DNA from: Bretschneidera sinensis
Lineage: Eukaryota > Streptophyta > Magnoliopsida > Brassicales > Akaniaceae
Reading direction: 5' to 3'
Length of the DNA stretch: 64,000 bases
NCBI GenBank assembly: GCA_023935145.1
Contig: CM043698.1
Location: 86,617,501-86,681,500 of the forward strand
The translations under genes were made by a program, and so were the position numbers. Positions 10,244-21,315 of the stretch are shown here, one piece after another; position 1 is the stretch's first letter; every line of letters starts with the position of its first letter. A model generated the notes under the pieces. That model was not told the DNA's origin. It did not search any database and saw nothing but the letters and a program-made list of their open reading frames with translations.

Positions 10244-11500
10244 ATGGCCGACAATCACAATGAGAATGTTGCTAGGACACTTAAGGACTACTTGAACCCT
10301 AGCCGAACGGCCACACCATCTTGTATCATGTTCGCCTCTAATGTTCAACAACCTAATTTTAAGCCAGGCATGATCCAATTGCTACCAACCTTCCATGGGT
10401 TTGAGAATGAAAGCCCCTATGTCCATATTAGGGAATTTGAGGGAGTAGTAGCAACCTTTCAAAGTAGGGTTGATATGGTAGACACTGTCAAACTTAGGTT
10501 TTTCATATTTTCACTTAGGGAAAAGGCCAAGGTTTAGCTGTACTCGTTAAGACCTAGGTCTATAGGTAGTTGGGATAAGATGACCCAAGCCTTCTTCCAA
10601 AAGCATTTCCCAACCCATATGACTAATAACCTCAAGAGACAAATCTCAAACTTTGCACAAAAGGAGAGTGAAGCCTTATATCAAGTTTGGGAACGTTTCA
10701 AAGACCTTTTGAATTCTTGTCCACACCACAGGTATGAGAGTTGGCGGGTAGTTAGCTATTTCTATGATGGACTTCTAAGTGGGGAAAGACAATTCATAGA
10801 AATAATGTGTAATGGAGATTTTCTTCAGAAATATCCTGACCAAGCCATAGATTTTCTAGATGACCTATCAGAAAAAGCCCACACTTGGATGGGACCGAAT
10901 GCCATGGAAAGTACTAAGAGAAATCAAAACGCTGGAATTTATCAACTTAAGAAAGAGGATAGCTTTAAAGCCCGTTTAGAGGTCCTAAATAAGGAAATTG
11001 AAGTTTTAAAAACCAAGGATGCTAGAGCCCCCAAACTGATTGCTATGGTAGAGTCCCATGAACCTTGTTTCATATGTAATGGGGTAGATCATGTACCTAG
11101 GGATTTTCTAACCTATTTTGAGATGAAGGATGAGTATAATGCTTTAGGTATACCTTTTAGGAAAACATACTCACTTTACTCTAACACCTTTAATCCCGGT
11201 TAGAAGAATCACCCTAATTTTAGTTAGAGATCCGATACATAACCTTCTACCCCCTCTAATACCCAATGGAGACTAGAAGCAACTTCATCTAATGCACCAC
11301 AACAATCCTTACCTTTGGAAAATGTTTTTAAGTCATTTATGTAGGTACATGCCAAGAGTGTGGAAGAGCAAAGCAAGATAAATCAACGGTTGCTAGAGGA
11401 GCAACAAGGGATCAAAGAGGAACAAAATGTGATAAAGAGCCAACTCACCAAGTTGACTAGTTTCTTGACTGTTCAAGAGTAAGGTTGTTTTTTTTTGTAG
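10244..11500 (+). pseudogene. gag of element Y
   Basis: A Gag capsid region is recognised from IQLLPTFHGFENESPYVHI, FFQKHFPTH and LYQVWERFKDLLNSCPHH. A zinc-knuckle relic CFICNGVDHVPRDF follows at about 11075, with Phe where the last Cys should be. Stops at 10535 and 11202 are TAG where Y' reads TGG at the same place (55880 and 56557 regions). The C-terminal part (11340-11480) is a charged segment rich in QQ, EE and K that looks coiled coil. Y' supplies a parallel copy that supports the frame. Confidence 0.85.
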
Positions 11501-11527
11501 CCACAACCTAATCCAAGGGGATAACAT

Positions 11528-12655
11528 ATGACGCAAACCTCCAATCCTGACAATCAAAATGTTAAAGAGGTTAATGCCATGATTACTCGCAACGGTAAGA
11601 AAATTGATAGACCCACTCTACCATCAAACTTGATTCCTAACACCATGAGCAACAAGGATGAAGCCCCCAAGGAACAAGATGCCCAAAGTGATTCTTTACC
11701 GGTGCCTTTCCCTCAAACACTCATTAAACCTAAGGAGGGAAATTTAGCATTAAAAGGTGAGATTCTTGAACAACTTCAGTTAGTTAAAAGTAACCTTCCT
11801 CTTCTTCATGTCATAAAACAGGTTCCCGACTATGCTAAAGTCATTAAGGATCTATGCACACTCAAGATGAGGCACAATGTAAAGAATATGACATTCTTAA
11901 CAGAGCAAGCAAGTGCGGTAATTGATAGCAAGACACCGCCTAAGTATAAAGATCCGGGCTGTCCTACGGTGGCTTGCCAAATTGGAAACAAAGCTTGTGG
12001 CTAAGCATTGCTAGATTTGGGGGCTAGTGTGAACCTCATGCCATACTCCATTTACTTGTAACTCGGCCTAGGTGAGATCAAAACCACTTATGTGGTACTC
12101 CAACTAGCGAATCGATCGGTAAGAAAATCAAGAGGTATTGTGGAAGATGTTTTATTACAAATTGAGAAATTCTATTATCCCATTGACTTTTTGGTGCTAG
12201 ATACCATTTCTATTGTGAATACGGAGTCAGAAATTCCTTTGATACTTGGAAGACCATTCCTTGCCACTGCCAATGCCCTCATTAATTGTAGGAATGACCT
12301 AATAACATTATCATTTAGAAATATGACTCTAGAGGTGAATGTTTTTCGAGTATCAAGGCAGCCACATGAAGAGGATGAGTGTTTCGACACTTACATGATC
12401 GATGATCTTATTTTAGAGGATGAGTACATTAAAGATAATTCTAACTCTTTAGAATTCCTTCTTAATAATTTTGATTTTGATGATTCTTCCGTTTATCCCT
12501 ATGCCGTTAATGTTGTTGATGTTTTTGATAAGTCGCAGGGATTTATTAAGAAATCATGGCAACCATGCTTTGAGGAGTTGCCTAAAGAAATGGAGGCACC
12601 CAAACCCTCTTCCAATGAGACACCAATGCTTAATTTAGCTCCGCTGCCCAAATGA
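11528..12655 (+). pseudogene. Gag-protease linker and protease of element Y
   Basis: The N-terminal half (NLIPNTMSNKDEAPKEQ) is a low-complexity linker. The conserved block PPKYKDPGCPTVACQIG precedes the protease, whose active-site segment LLDLGASVNLMPYS has D-L-G, the Athila-type variant of the D-S/T-G triad, and IPLILGRPFLATANALINC is the second conserved block. TAA stops at 12002 and 12059 interrupt it where Y' has CAA and CAG. After the protease an acidic spacer (DDSSVYPYAVNVVDVF) links to RT. Confidence 0.82.
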
Positions 12656-12662
12656 CTCAAAC

Positions 12663-14160
12663 ATGTTTTTTTTAGGCGCAGGTGATACCTTTTCGGTTAT
12701 TATTTCCTCCAAACTTAGTGATGTGCAATGTGATAAATTGTTGAATTTGTTAAGAGAGCATAAATCTACTTTAGGTTGGACCATGGCCGACATAAAAGGT
12801 ATTAGCCCCTTTATTTGTTCCGATAGGATTTATCTAGAAGAATGAGCTAGCCCTCGTAGAGACCCACAAAGAAAGCTAAATTTGTTCCTATAGTTAAGAA
12901 AGAAGTCTTAAAACTATTGGATGCGGGAATTATATATCCAATATCCGATAGTAAGTGGGTTAGTCCAACCCAATTAGTTCCTAAGAAAGCTGGGGTGACC
13001 GTGGTAGAAAATGAAGAGGGAGTGGGGTGTTAGTACCAACTAAAGTAGTGACTGGGTGGCATATGTGCATTGATTATAGAAAACTTAATTCGGCTACTTG
13101 GAAAGACCATTTTTCCCTTCCATTCATAGATCAAATTTTAGAATGGGTGGTTGGTTATCCTTTCTATTGTCTTTTAGATGGGTATTCGGGATACTATCAA
13201 ATAGGAATTGCCTTAGAGGATCAACAGAAGACCACATTTATTTGTCCTTTTGGTACTTTTGCTTTTCGTAGAATGCCTTTGGTTTGTGTAATGCACCGGC
13301 TACTTTTCAAAGATGTATGATGAGTATTTTCAGTGACATGGTTGAAAAATGTGTGGAAATGTTTATGGATGATTTAACTGTGTTTGGGACTTCTTTTGAT
13401 TCATATTTATCTAATTTAAAAAATGTTTTATGTAGGTGTGAAGAGAAGGGGCTTGTGCTTAATTGGGAGAAGTGTCATTTTATGGTGTATTCCGGAATAG
13501 TTTTGGCCATATAATGTCCGAAAATGGGATAGAAATGGATAAATAAAAAATTGAATTAATCTCTAAACTACCCACTCCTAAGAATATTAAAGATGTTAGG
13601 TCTTTCTTAGGGCATGCCAGGTTTTATAGAAGGTTTATTCAAAATTTTAGTGCTATCTCTAGACCCTTATATAACCTTTTGATGAAGGATACTGAGTTTA
13701 AATGGAGCCCCGAATGTGAGCAAGCCTTTAGGACACTTGTCTTTAAGCTTACAACCGCCCTTATTATGAAATCATCGGATTTTACCTTGCCTTTTGAGAT
13801 TATGTGTGATGCTAGTGACTATGCTGTAGGGGCTGTTTTAGGACAAAGAAGGGAGGGAAAACCATTTTTTGTTTATTATGCTAGTAGAACCTTGAATCAT
13901 TCTCAAATGATGTACACCACAACTGAGAAAGAATTACAAGCAGTAGTATTTGCATTGGATAAATTTCGCTCTTATTTAATTGGTTCACCTATCACTATAT
14001 TCACAGATCACTCCACCCTTAAATTTATTTTGTCAAAAACGAATGCTAAGGCCCGTTTGATATGTTGGATTTTGCTTTTGCAGGAATTTGACTTGACCAT
14101 CAAAGACAAGAAAGAGGTAGAAAATATTGTAGCGGACAATCTATCTCGCTTGGAATTTAA
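12663..14160 (+). pseudogene. RT and RNase H of element Y
   Basis: RT blocks include [32 protein letters not shown] and the active-site box FMDDLTVFG (about 13360-13390). The RNase H domain from 13679 has [35 protein letters not shown] and IFTDHSTLKF, keeping the D-E-D acidic set. At least three frame changes (near 12845-13027, 13290 and 13515-13680) show decay. The box F-M-D-D rather than Y-V-D-D is shared with element B. Confidence 0.85.
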
Positions 14161-15534
14161 GAATGATACTGACGTTTTGCCCATTCGGGAAGCCTTTCCA
14201 GATGAAAATTTATTTTCTGTCCTTGGTCACACACCATGGTATGCTGACATTGTAAATTACTTGGTTTCCCATCAAGTTCCATCTACATGGAGTGCACAAG
14301 ATAAGTGTAAGTTTATGGATGAGGTAAAGAATTTTTATTGGAATGATCCTTATCTTTTTAAATATTTTCCTGATCAAATAATAAGAAGATGCATTCCAGA
14401 TATGGAAGTTGATAGTGTGTTAACTTTTTGTCATACCTATGCTTGTGGTGGCCACTTTTCTATTAAAAAGACAGCCGCAAAAATTTTGCAATGCTGTTTT
14501 TATTAGCCTACTTTATTCAAGGATGCTAATGAGCTTTTTTGATCATGTGAAAGATGTCAAAAGTTAGGTTCATTGTCCCGCTGTCATATGATGCCTCTCA
14601 ACCCGATCTTAGTGGTGGAAATATTTGATTGTTGGGTGATCGATTTTATGGGACATTCCCACCTTCTTTTGGGTATCTTTATATTTTGCTTGCCGTTGAT
14701 TATGTTTCTAAATGGGTTGAAGCAATACCTTGTCGCACTAATGATAATATAGTTATTGTTAAATTTCTTAAAGATCATATTATATCTAAGTACGGTACTC
14801 CACGTGTTATAATTAGTGATCAAGGGTCACATTTTTGTAACCGTTCTTTTGAGGCTTTAATGCGTAGGTATGGAGTCACCCATAAGGTTTCTACAGCTTA
14901 TCATCCACAAACCAATGACCAAACATAACCAGCAAATAGGGAGATTAAGCGAATACTTGAAAAAAAGGTAAAGCCCAATCGAAAAGATTGGTCTTTGTGC
15001 CTATCGGATGCACTTTGGGCATACTAGATAGCATATAAGACGGTTCTTGGAGCATCTCCTTATCTGTTGGTATTCAGAAAAGTATGTCACTTGCCGGTAG
15101 AACTTGAGCACAGAGCATACTAGGCTATTTGAAATTTGAACTATGACTTGAAGATGTCCGGTGAGGAGAGGAAAATGCAACTTTGTGAACTTGTGGAGTT
15201 GAGGGATGATGCATATGATAATGCTAAGGACTTAAAGTAAAAAATGAAAGCGGTGCATGATCAGAAAACACTCCGAAAAAATTTTGAACAAGGTAATAAA
15301 GTTTTTCTTTATGACTCGCGGTTACACTTTCATTCGGGAAACTTGCGATCACGATGGAAGGGACCTTATGTTGTGAAGAGTGTTTTTCCCAATGGAGTAG
15401 TAGAGGTTGAAGATCTTTCTGACGGTCGTGTATTTCGAATTAATGGCCAAAGTTTGAAGCTCTACTTGGAGCATGAACGTGTTAAAGATAGGCCCGAAGA
15501 GATCTCTTTGGTGGCCCCGGTTTATCCTTCTTAA
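14161..15534 (+). pseudogene. Integrase of element Y
   Basis: The zinc-binding domain is seen at 14420-14570 ([19 protein letters not shown], then [11 protein letters not shown]). The core has IDFMG, IISDQGSHFC and, 35 residues on, a TAA at 14926-14928 exactly where the catalytic Glu is expected by comparison with element B ([10 protein letters not shown]). The C-terminal part (15244-15534) reads LRSRWKGPYVVKSVFPNG and ends without a chromodomain. Stops at 14503, 15026 and 15121 add to the damage. Confidence 0.85.
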
Positions 15535-16336
15535 TCAGGTATTTTCGTTCCATTGTACATTAGTTTTAATTTTTTTGAGTCTTTGTTAATTTAAAAATTT
15601 TTGTTTTTAGTTAATTCTGTTTTAATTTTAATTTTAATTTCGATTTAATTTAATTTTTAGTTTTAGTTTTAGGTTTATTTTTATTAATTTTATTTTATAT
15701 TTTTATGCCTTTTATTTGTTACTTTTCAGCACAAACAAGAAGGCCCAGTGTGCGCCGCGGCCCAATGTTCTCTTGTCTCGCCCACCCGAAACCACCAGAA
15801 TTCAAGTTCTCCAGTGTGCGCCGCGGCCCAAGGTTCTCGCGTCGCGCCCACCCGCAACCACCAGAATTCAAGTTCTCATGTGTGCGCCGCGGCACTGGCC
15901 AGTGTGTGCCACGACACGCTTGCAATAAAATTGGGAATTAGGTTTTAGCACCGCTGCGCGAGGTAGCGACCAGGTTTTTAAAAACCCGTTTTTCCCTCTT
16001 TGTTCTTTCTTTCTTTTTGAAAGAAAACAACAACTCTTCTACTCTCTCTCAACTTCTCTCCAAATCCATCCTTATCCCATCTATTTTTTCTTATTCTTTC
16101 TTGATTCTAGCACATTCCTTGAGGAATTTTTCACTTAGATTGAAGATTTTGCTGCAAATTTGTCCACAAAGCTTTGGTTTCAAGAGGATTTTGGGATTTC
16201 AAGAGAATTTTGAGTTTGTGAGTATTCTCTCCAACTTTGGGCCAATTATTTATCAAGGTCGATTTCCTTCTCTTTGTTGTGGATTTGTGATATTTGAGTG
16301 GTTGCATTTGAATTAGTTCTCTTGTCTTAGAACAAT
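15535..16336 (+). other. Noncoding leader between integrase and extra gene of Y
   Basis: A T-rich low-complexity stretch (ttttaattttaat repeats, 15560-15700) is followed by the GC-rich 66-bp repeats and then by a pyrimidine-rich stretch up to the extra gene. It may hold a promoter or splice acceptor for the downstream gene; I saw pyrimidine tracts but no decisive motif. Confidence 0.5.
15748..15912 (+). repeat. 66-bp GC-rich tandem repeat, about 2.5 units
   Basis: Units start at 15748, 15814 and 15880 with GTGTGCGCCGCGG and carry CGCCCACCCG and CCACCAGAATTCAAG. The period is a multiple of three and no stops fall inside, so several frames are open; these are by-products. The words CCGCGG and CCACCAGAA also occur in the Y LTR (8910-9000), which hints at shared origin or a copied LTR piece. 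Confidence 0.9.
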
Positions 16337-17467
16337 TTGATTCAAATGGCCCCTAAAACAAAGAGACAAAGGGGGAAACAACATCAAGAGTTTGATGATA
16401 GTAAATTTGTTAGTTTTAATGCTAGTGAGAGGTATGTTAGTTTAATGCATGCTAGGAAACCCATTCCTGAAAGAGGTTTCACTATCACAGAGAGGGGAAA
16501 CCTAACTTTGTTTAAGATGATTGCTGATAGGAATTGGGGTGAATTTGGGGGACAACCACCTAATTCCATTATTAATGTGGTTAGAGAATTTAATGCTAAT
16601 GTAGAAAAGCATAGGAATGGAAAAGTGATAGTTAGAGGAAAAACAATTTCCTTTGGCAGTGCATCTATTAACAGATTTTATGGGCTACCCGATATTGAGA
16701 ATAGCGAATATATTGCTTATTTGTCTAATGTTGACTATGATGAGGTTTGTAATACACTCTGTATTCCGAGCATGACTTGGAAGATGTCGGGTGGTAAGCC
16801 TTTGACCTTGCCAGGTACTTCTTTGACTGTGAATGCTCAGGCTTGGCAGTACTTTGTGTGTCAGAAGATGATGTCCGCTACGCATTATAGCGATGTTATT
16901 GTTGAGAGGGCTATTCTTATTTATGCTATTTTGATGGGTACGACTATTGATGTGGGCTGAATTATGTTTAATTCTATCATCCATACTGTTTGACAAAAGC
17001 TTGGTCTATACTTTCCTTCCTTGATTACCCAGTTATGCATCTGAGCAAGCACCCAGCACAGTAGTGATGAGGAAGCACAACACCCCAAGAAGCCTATCGA
17101 TGACAGAATGCTCAATGTGATTAAGGTAATGAGGTTGCAAGCTCTGGAAGAGGGAGCAGTGGCTGCTGCCCCACCTCCACCTCCTAGGTCTTTGACTGTT
17201 GTAGAATGGCTTGAGCGTTTAAAGATTAGATTTTATGAGCATCAGCAATTCTTACAGGATAGGTTTGATCGTCAGGATCGATTATTAGCTAGGCAAGCAG
17301 ACTATCACGTGACAGTTTACTCTTCTTTTGGTCAGATGTACCAATACCTTGCTTCTGCCACCGGTTGTGATATGGATCACTTTCCCACCTTGCCACCCTA
17401 TCCGGGTTCATCCTTTGATCCCGCTCTAGAGGAGGAGGAGGAGGAGGACGATGACATGGCGGGTTAA
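16337..17467 (+). pseudogene. Extra gene of Y: plant-transposon-protein domain
   Basis: One frame runs for 376 codons with TGA stops at 16958, 16991 and 17042. The N-terminal part is basic (KTKRQRGKQH). The middle has ITERGNLTLFKMIADRNWGEF, VVREFNANVEKH, VRGKTISFGSASINRFYGLP and LTVNAQAWQYFV, wording I recognise as the 'putative plant transposon protein' domain often found downstream of integrase in Athila/Tat-type elements. The tail has a proline run (PPPPPR), a probable coiled coil (LKIRFYEHQQFLQDRFDRQD) and an acidic end (EEEEEEDDD). There is no transmembrane segment, so it is not an obvious envelope protein. Its function is unknown. Y' and B lack it. Confidence 0.75.
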
Positions 17468-17909
17468 TTTTTGGGTTGTCTCTTGTTTGTTTTATTTTAT
17501 TTTATTTTTGATGACTGTATTAACTTTTATTTCGTAGTCTTTTTTGTTATCTTTATTTTTCGTACTTCATTTTTCATTTTTAGTTATTTATTTAGTTTTG
17601 ATGTGCTAACCTAACATTCGGTGGGAATCTTAATGTTACACCGTAGTTTCCTTCTTTTTGTTTGTTTTATTCTATGTTAGATATCGAAATTTCAAAAAGA
17701 GGAACAGTATGGAGTTCAAATAGTTGTGCACAATTTTCGGCTTCCTTGCAGTTTTGGTTAATAAGGGAGTTTCCTTTACTTTTTCTTTCACATTGAGGAC
17801 AATGCAAATCTTAAGTTGGGGGTGGAGGAAACACATTTCTTATTCCAAACCATTGAATTGTTTGGTGTCACTTTCCCTTTTTCGTTTTAATTCGTTTGTT
17901 AGGATAAAT

Positions 17910-17977
<68 letters not shown>

Positions 17978-19250
17978 TGTTCTTAGTATGCTTTGTGTTA
18001 TCTTTGGAGTTAATTTACATGTCAATGATACGAGTTGAATTGAGATAGCATATAACGTTTAGAAGAAGTTAAATCTTGCTTCGGTTTGAGAATAATTTTA
18101 AGTGTCGATCTTCATTTGGTTTGAGACTCTGGTTTGCGGTAAGATTGCATTATTAGTCTAATATATTTAGAGAAGTTTTATGTGCGAATGTTTTGTGAAT
18201 ACTTTTGCGGTCTCGACAAGCTCTAGAACTTATTTGATAATCACTAGAGGCGAAATCCTAGAATGCACACTACTTAGGATATGATGTAGGCCATTTTTGG
18301 ACCGTTTGAGCCCTTCAACCTTACCCTTGTTATATCTATTGCTAGTTACCTGTTTGAGCCTTTTTCTTGAAAAAAAATTGAGTCTTGTTTCTTTCTATAG
18401 CCCATTTACTTACCTTTATGAGCCTAAAAATATTTTATCCTTACCTTTCTTTTAAGAGAACTTAGTTTATACACATTTGTTGAGAAGCACTTAAGAGGAG
18501 TAAGGATGGAAATATGAAAAATAATATTATTACCATAACCCAAGTATATTAAATGAGATAGGTTGGGGGTCATGGAAAAGAGTAAAAAATGAAAATTGAG
18601 GTGAATGGTTATGTGCTAGAAAAAAAAAGAAAGAAGAAAAACAAATGGTGAATTATTGAGAGAAATGCTCGAAAAATGGTTGAATGAGTTGGGCGTTAAA
18701 GTAAGGTTATTTAGTGCTTAAAGATATTGTGTTTAAAATTAAGAGACTGAGTTCTTTTACTTGTTTAATCCTTCCCGTTCTTTCTTGACCCCCTAGCCTG
18801 ACGTTACAAGCCTATTAAAAGACCTATTGATCCGATATAGTGTGATTTGTCTACATTAATGGAGAGTGATTTGAAAAGTGAGCCTATGGAGTTTGATTTA
18901 TTATTGAAATCATGTAATTTAATATGTCGTTAGAGGCCAAGACTTGTATTCATAAATGTTGTGCATAAAATCATCCGGGTGTTTGGATTAATGGTTTGTA
19001 GTAAGATGGATGTTAAGAGTCGATAACGAATTTGAGGTTGATGTTTGGATTGTTTTTGGACTTGGGTGGTATTTAATGATTCTATGTGTTATGTGTTATG
19101 TGCGATTTTTGAGACAAAAAATTGAATTACTCTTGGATTAACGCTAACATTGCTTTATTTTGTTTTGATTTCTAATATAGAGTTCATTTCATATATTTTT
19201 TTCTTTTTGCTTGAATTGTTAAGGACTAGCAATAAGCTAGTTGGGGGTTA
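17468..19250 (+). other. 3' noncoding region of Y with (TA)n and purine tracts
   Basis: The region contains a (TA)n tract at 17910-17972. An inner cttaagttgggggtgg at 17811-17826 resembles a polypurine tract, and the actual tract (ctagttgggggtta) ends at 19250 against the 3' LTR. The sequence is closely paralleled in Y' (58200-59555). No coding frame is credible. Confidence 0.75.
17910..17972. repeat. (TA)n microsatellite in Y 3' region
   Basis: About 30 TA units. Y' has no such tract at the corresponding place, so it arose or expanded in Y. Confidence 0.95.
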
Positions 19251-19400
19251 TGATGAGAGTCGTAAAATGCATCTTAACAGTATTTATTAGTTAGCATTTA
19301 GGGTTGATTTAGGGTTGAATTACACATTTATGCCTTAATAATTCTAAAGTTTCATTCTTAGTATATTGATTTATTTCGATGCATTTTCAAGTATTTTGGG
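19251..19400 (+). mobile_element. 3' LTR of Y, truncated to about 150 bp
   Basis: TGATGAGAGTCGTAAAATGC follows the purine tract and matches the first 150 bp of the 5' LTR, up to caagtattttggg. At 19400 it passes into X-family gag sequence on the other strand. A deletion that removed the rest of the LTR and the adjoining X sequence is the simplest reading. Confidence 0.85.
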
Positions 19401-20634
19401 TTTATAATACACTCTAGTTTCTCTATCAAACATCACATTATAACATCCCCTAAGTGGTATACTCCTACGTCTGCCATAACCTCCAGCTCCCATTGACTAT
19501 CTCTTAAATCTATGGGTCCCACCAACATTACTCAAAACTAGAGAAGCTACGAATCTAGCTTGCCTTTGACTCTACTTCACACTCATACCACCACCACCTC
19601 TAGAACCTTCCGATCTAGGCCTCTTCAGCCAGTATCTCCTTCCCCTAAACTCCACCACATCTTTCTCAATCTAAAGTGCCTTATCCACCAACATAACATA
19701 ATTCACATGTCTCATATAAGAAAGTTTTGATCTAATTTTAAAATGCAACCCATCTAGGAATCTCTTACACTTTTTCTCCTATGTATTCACCATTTTCGGC
19801 ACAAACCTCGATAATGCTACAAATTTGCTATCATTGAGCCACAGTCAACATATTTTGCCTCATATGAATAAAATCTCTCTCTTGCTAGGCTCTGAAAGTA
19901 CATGAGAAATATTTGTCAAAGAAAGTCTCCTTAAACCTATTCCAGGTTAAGGGTTTATCAATATCTGCACTTAGTCTGGGAAGAGTATTCTCCCACCATA
20001 CTAAAGCCTCTCTCTTTAACTTGAATGAAGTAAAGGCAACCCTTTGCCTATCAATCACGTATAAAACATCAAAAAATCTATCTACATGTTTCACCCACAG
20101 CTCAACGTCAGAAGGATTCACATATCCTCTAAACAATGGAGGATTCAACTTTATAAATATAACAAAACAATCTCCTTGTATCTCATACAAAAACTCATAT
20201 TCCCCCTCTTGAACATCCTCTCTCATTGGATTTACACAACCTTAGGCTTTGTTCTAGCCTGCTCATCTAGTCTACGCTGTAAACTATCAAATCTATCTTT
20301 TGCTACATTCATTCTCTCAAGAGCATGAGCAAGAGCTTCTCTTAACTCATCTCACCCAACTCCAGATTCTTTCACACCCCTACCAATACCAGGTGTACTA
20401 TCAATATGTTCCCTTCTAGAAACCATAGATTCATACTCAACCTCCATCTGAACATCAGTTCTTCTAAATATTGAGGACCTACCATGTCTTCTTTGGTCAG
20501 CAACTCTAACTCTAGGTCTACCATATCCATGCGGTATTCTTAGACTCTACATTAAGATATAATTTATTTTAATCTTTCACTTTCTTACTTTTTATACATA
20601 TTATAGAATCATAAAACCTAATGCACTGATACCA
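19401..20634 (-). pseudogene. X-family gag fragment (X0) with primer site relic
   Basis: The antisense frame 20226-19885 reads a Gag core (NPPLFRGYVNPSDVELWVKH, RQRVAFTSFKLKREALVWW, FKETFFDKYFS) that matches the X2 gag at 27400-27720. At 20634-20621 the antisense bases tggtatcagtgca are a degenerate form of the tRNA-iMet primer site that sits cleanly at 28157-28169 in X2. Gag would form particles. The gene lacks the C-terminal part and has stops outside this core. Confidence 0.75.
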
Positions 20635-20638
20635 AAAT

Positions 20639-20688
20639 TGTAACGATCCATCCCGGGTTGGTCACCCTGAAATGGAATCGTCACATTT
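20639..20688 (-). mobile_element. Stub of X-family 5' LTR
   Basis: About 50 bases (tgtaacgatccatcccgg and following) match the X LTR end next to the primer site, then the sequence jumps to X integrase C-terminus. The other roughly 2.2 kb of LTR is missing, so a deletion fused two X pieces here. Confidence 0.75.
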
Positions 20689-21315
20689 TTTATTCATGAA
20701 GGTCAAATTTTCTTGTAGTTCAACAGCTTGACTCGAAATAATATAGGATTCATCATGTAAACACTTTCGCAAAAGTGAAACATAAAATAAATTATTTAAC
20801 TGGTTCAGCTCTAGAGGTAAATCTAATCTACATGTTACTACCCCAACTTTCTCAATCACCTCATAAGGACCCATAAATCTCGGACTCCCTTTCTCTTTCT
20901 TTCTAAACCTCAAAACACCCTTCCACAGATATATCTTCAAATATATCTAGTCACCAACCTAAAACTCAAGAGGTCATCTTCTATTATTAGCATACCATTT
21001 TTGTGTATTCTATGCGGCTCTAAGGTTTTCTCTAACTAGTTTGATCCTTTTAGTAGTCAAATCTATCATCTTTGGATCAAATATCTTTCTTTCACCCACT
21101 TCTTCCCAACATATAGGAGTTCTGCATCTCCAACCATACAAGGCCTCAAACGGTGATATCCCAATACTAGTATGATACTGATTATTGTATGCAAATTCAA
21201 TCAAAGGTAAATAAGCATCTCAACTCACTGAGAAACTCAATACACTAATTCTCAACATATCTTCTAGTATTCTAATAATCCTCTCTGTCTACTCATCAGT
21301 TTGAGGATGAAAAGC
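20689..21315 (-). pseudogene. X-family integrase C-terminal fragment (X1)
   Basis: The antisense frames 21204-21010 and 20940-20662 read MIEFAYNNQYHTSIGISPFE, ALYGWRCRTP, then KGVLRFRKKEKGSPRFMGPY and NNLFYVSLLRK. This is the end of the integrase core and the lead-in to the chromodomain of Tekay-like elements. At 21315/21316 it is cut by the LTR of X2 inside the sequence that encodes HPQTDGQ-like residues in X2 (24396 region). The remainder of X1 probably lies to the right of X2, beyond this window. Confidence 0.78.

Larger units (their letters stand above)
8648..19400 (+). mobile_element. Athila-like Ty3/gypsy element (Y) with extra 3' gene
   Basis: The parts in order are 5' LTR (8648-9952), primer site, gag, protease, RT, RNase H, integrase, a 66-bp repeat region, an extra open frame, a purine tract and the first 150 bp of a 3' LTR. 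No chromodomain follows integrase; RT has F-M-D-D, and the pol wording matches element B, which fits the Athila group. Frameshifts and many stops make it inactive. The 3' LTR is cut at about 19400, where X-family gag begins, so a target duplication cannot be checked. Confidence 0.85.

Noticed and set aside
15705..15948. Four overlapping open frames on both strands
   Set aside because: They follow from the stop-free GC-rich 66-bp repeat. No start context or similarity supports a protein.
16337..17467. Retroviral-type envelope gene
   Set aside because: No signal peptide, membrane segment or glycosylation-rich ectodomain is visible. The wording fits the plant transposon protein domain.
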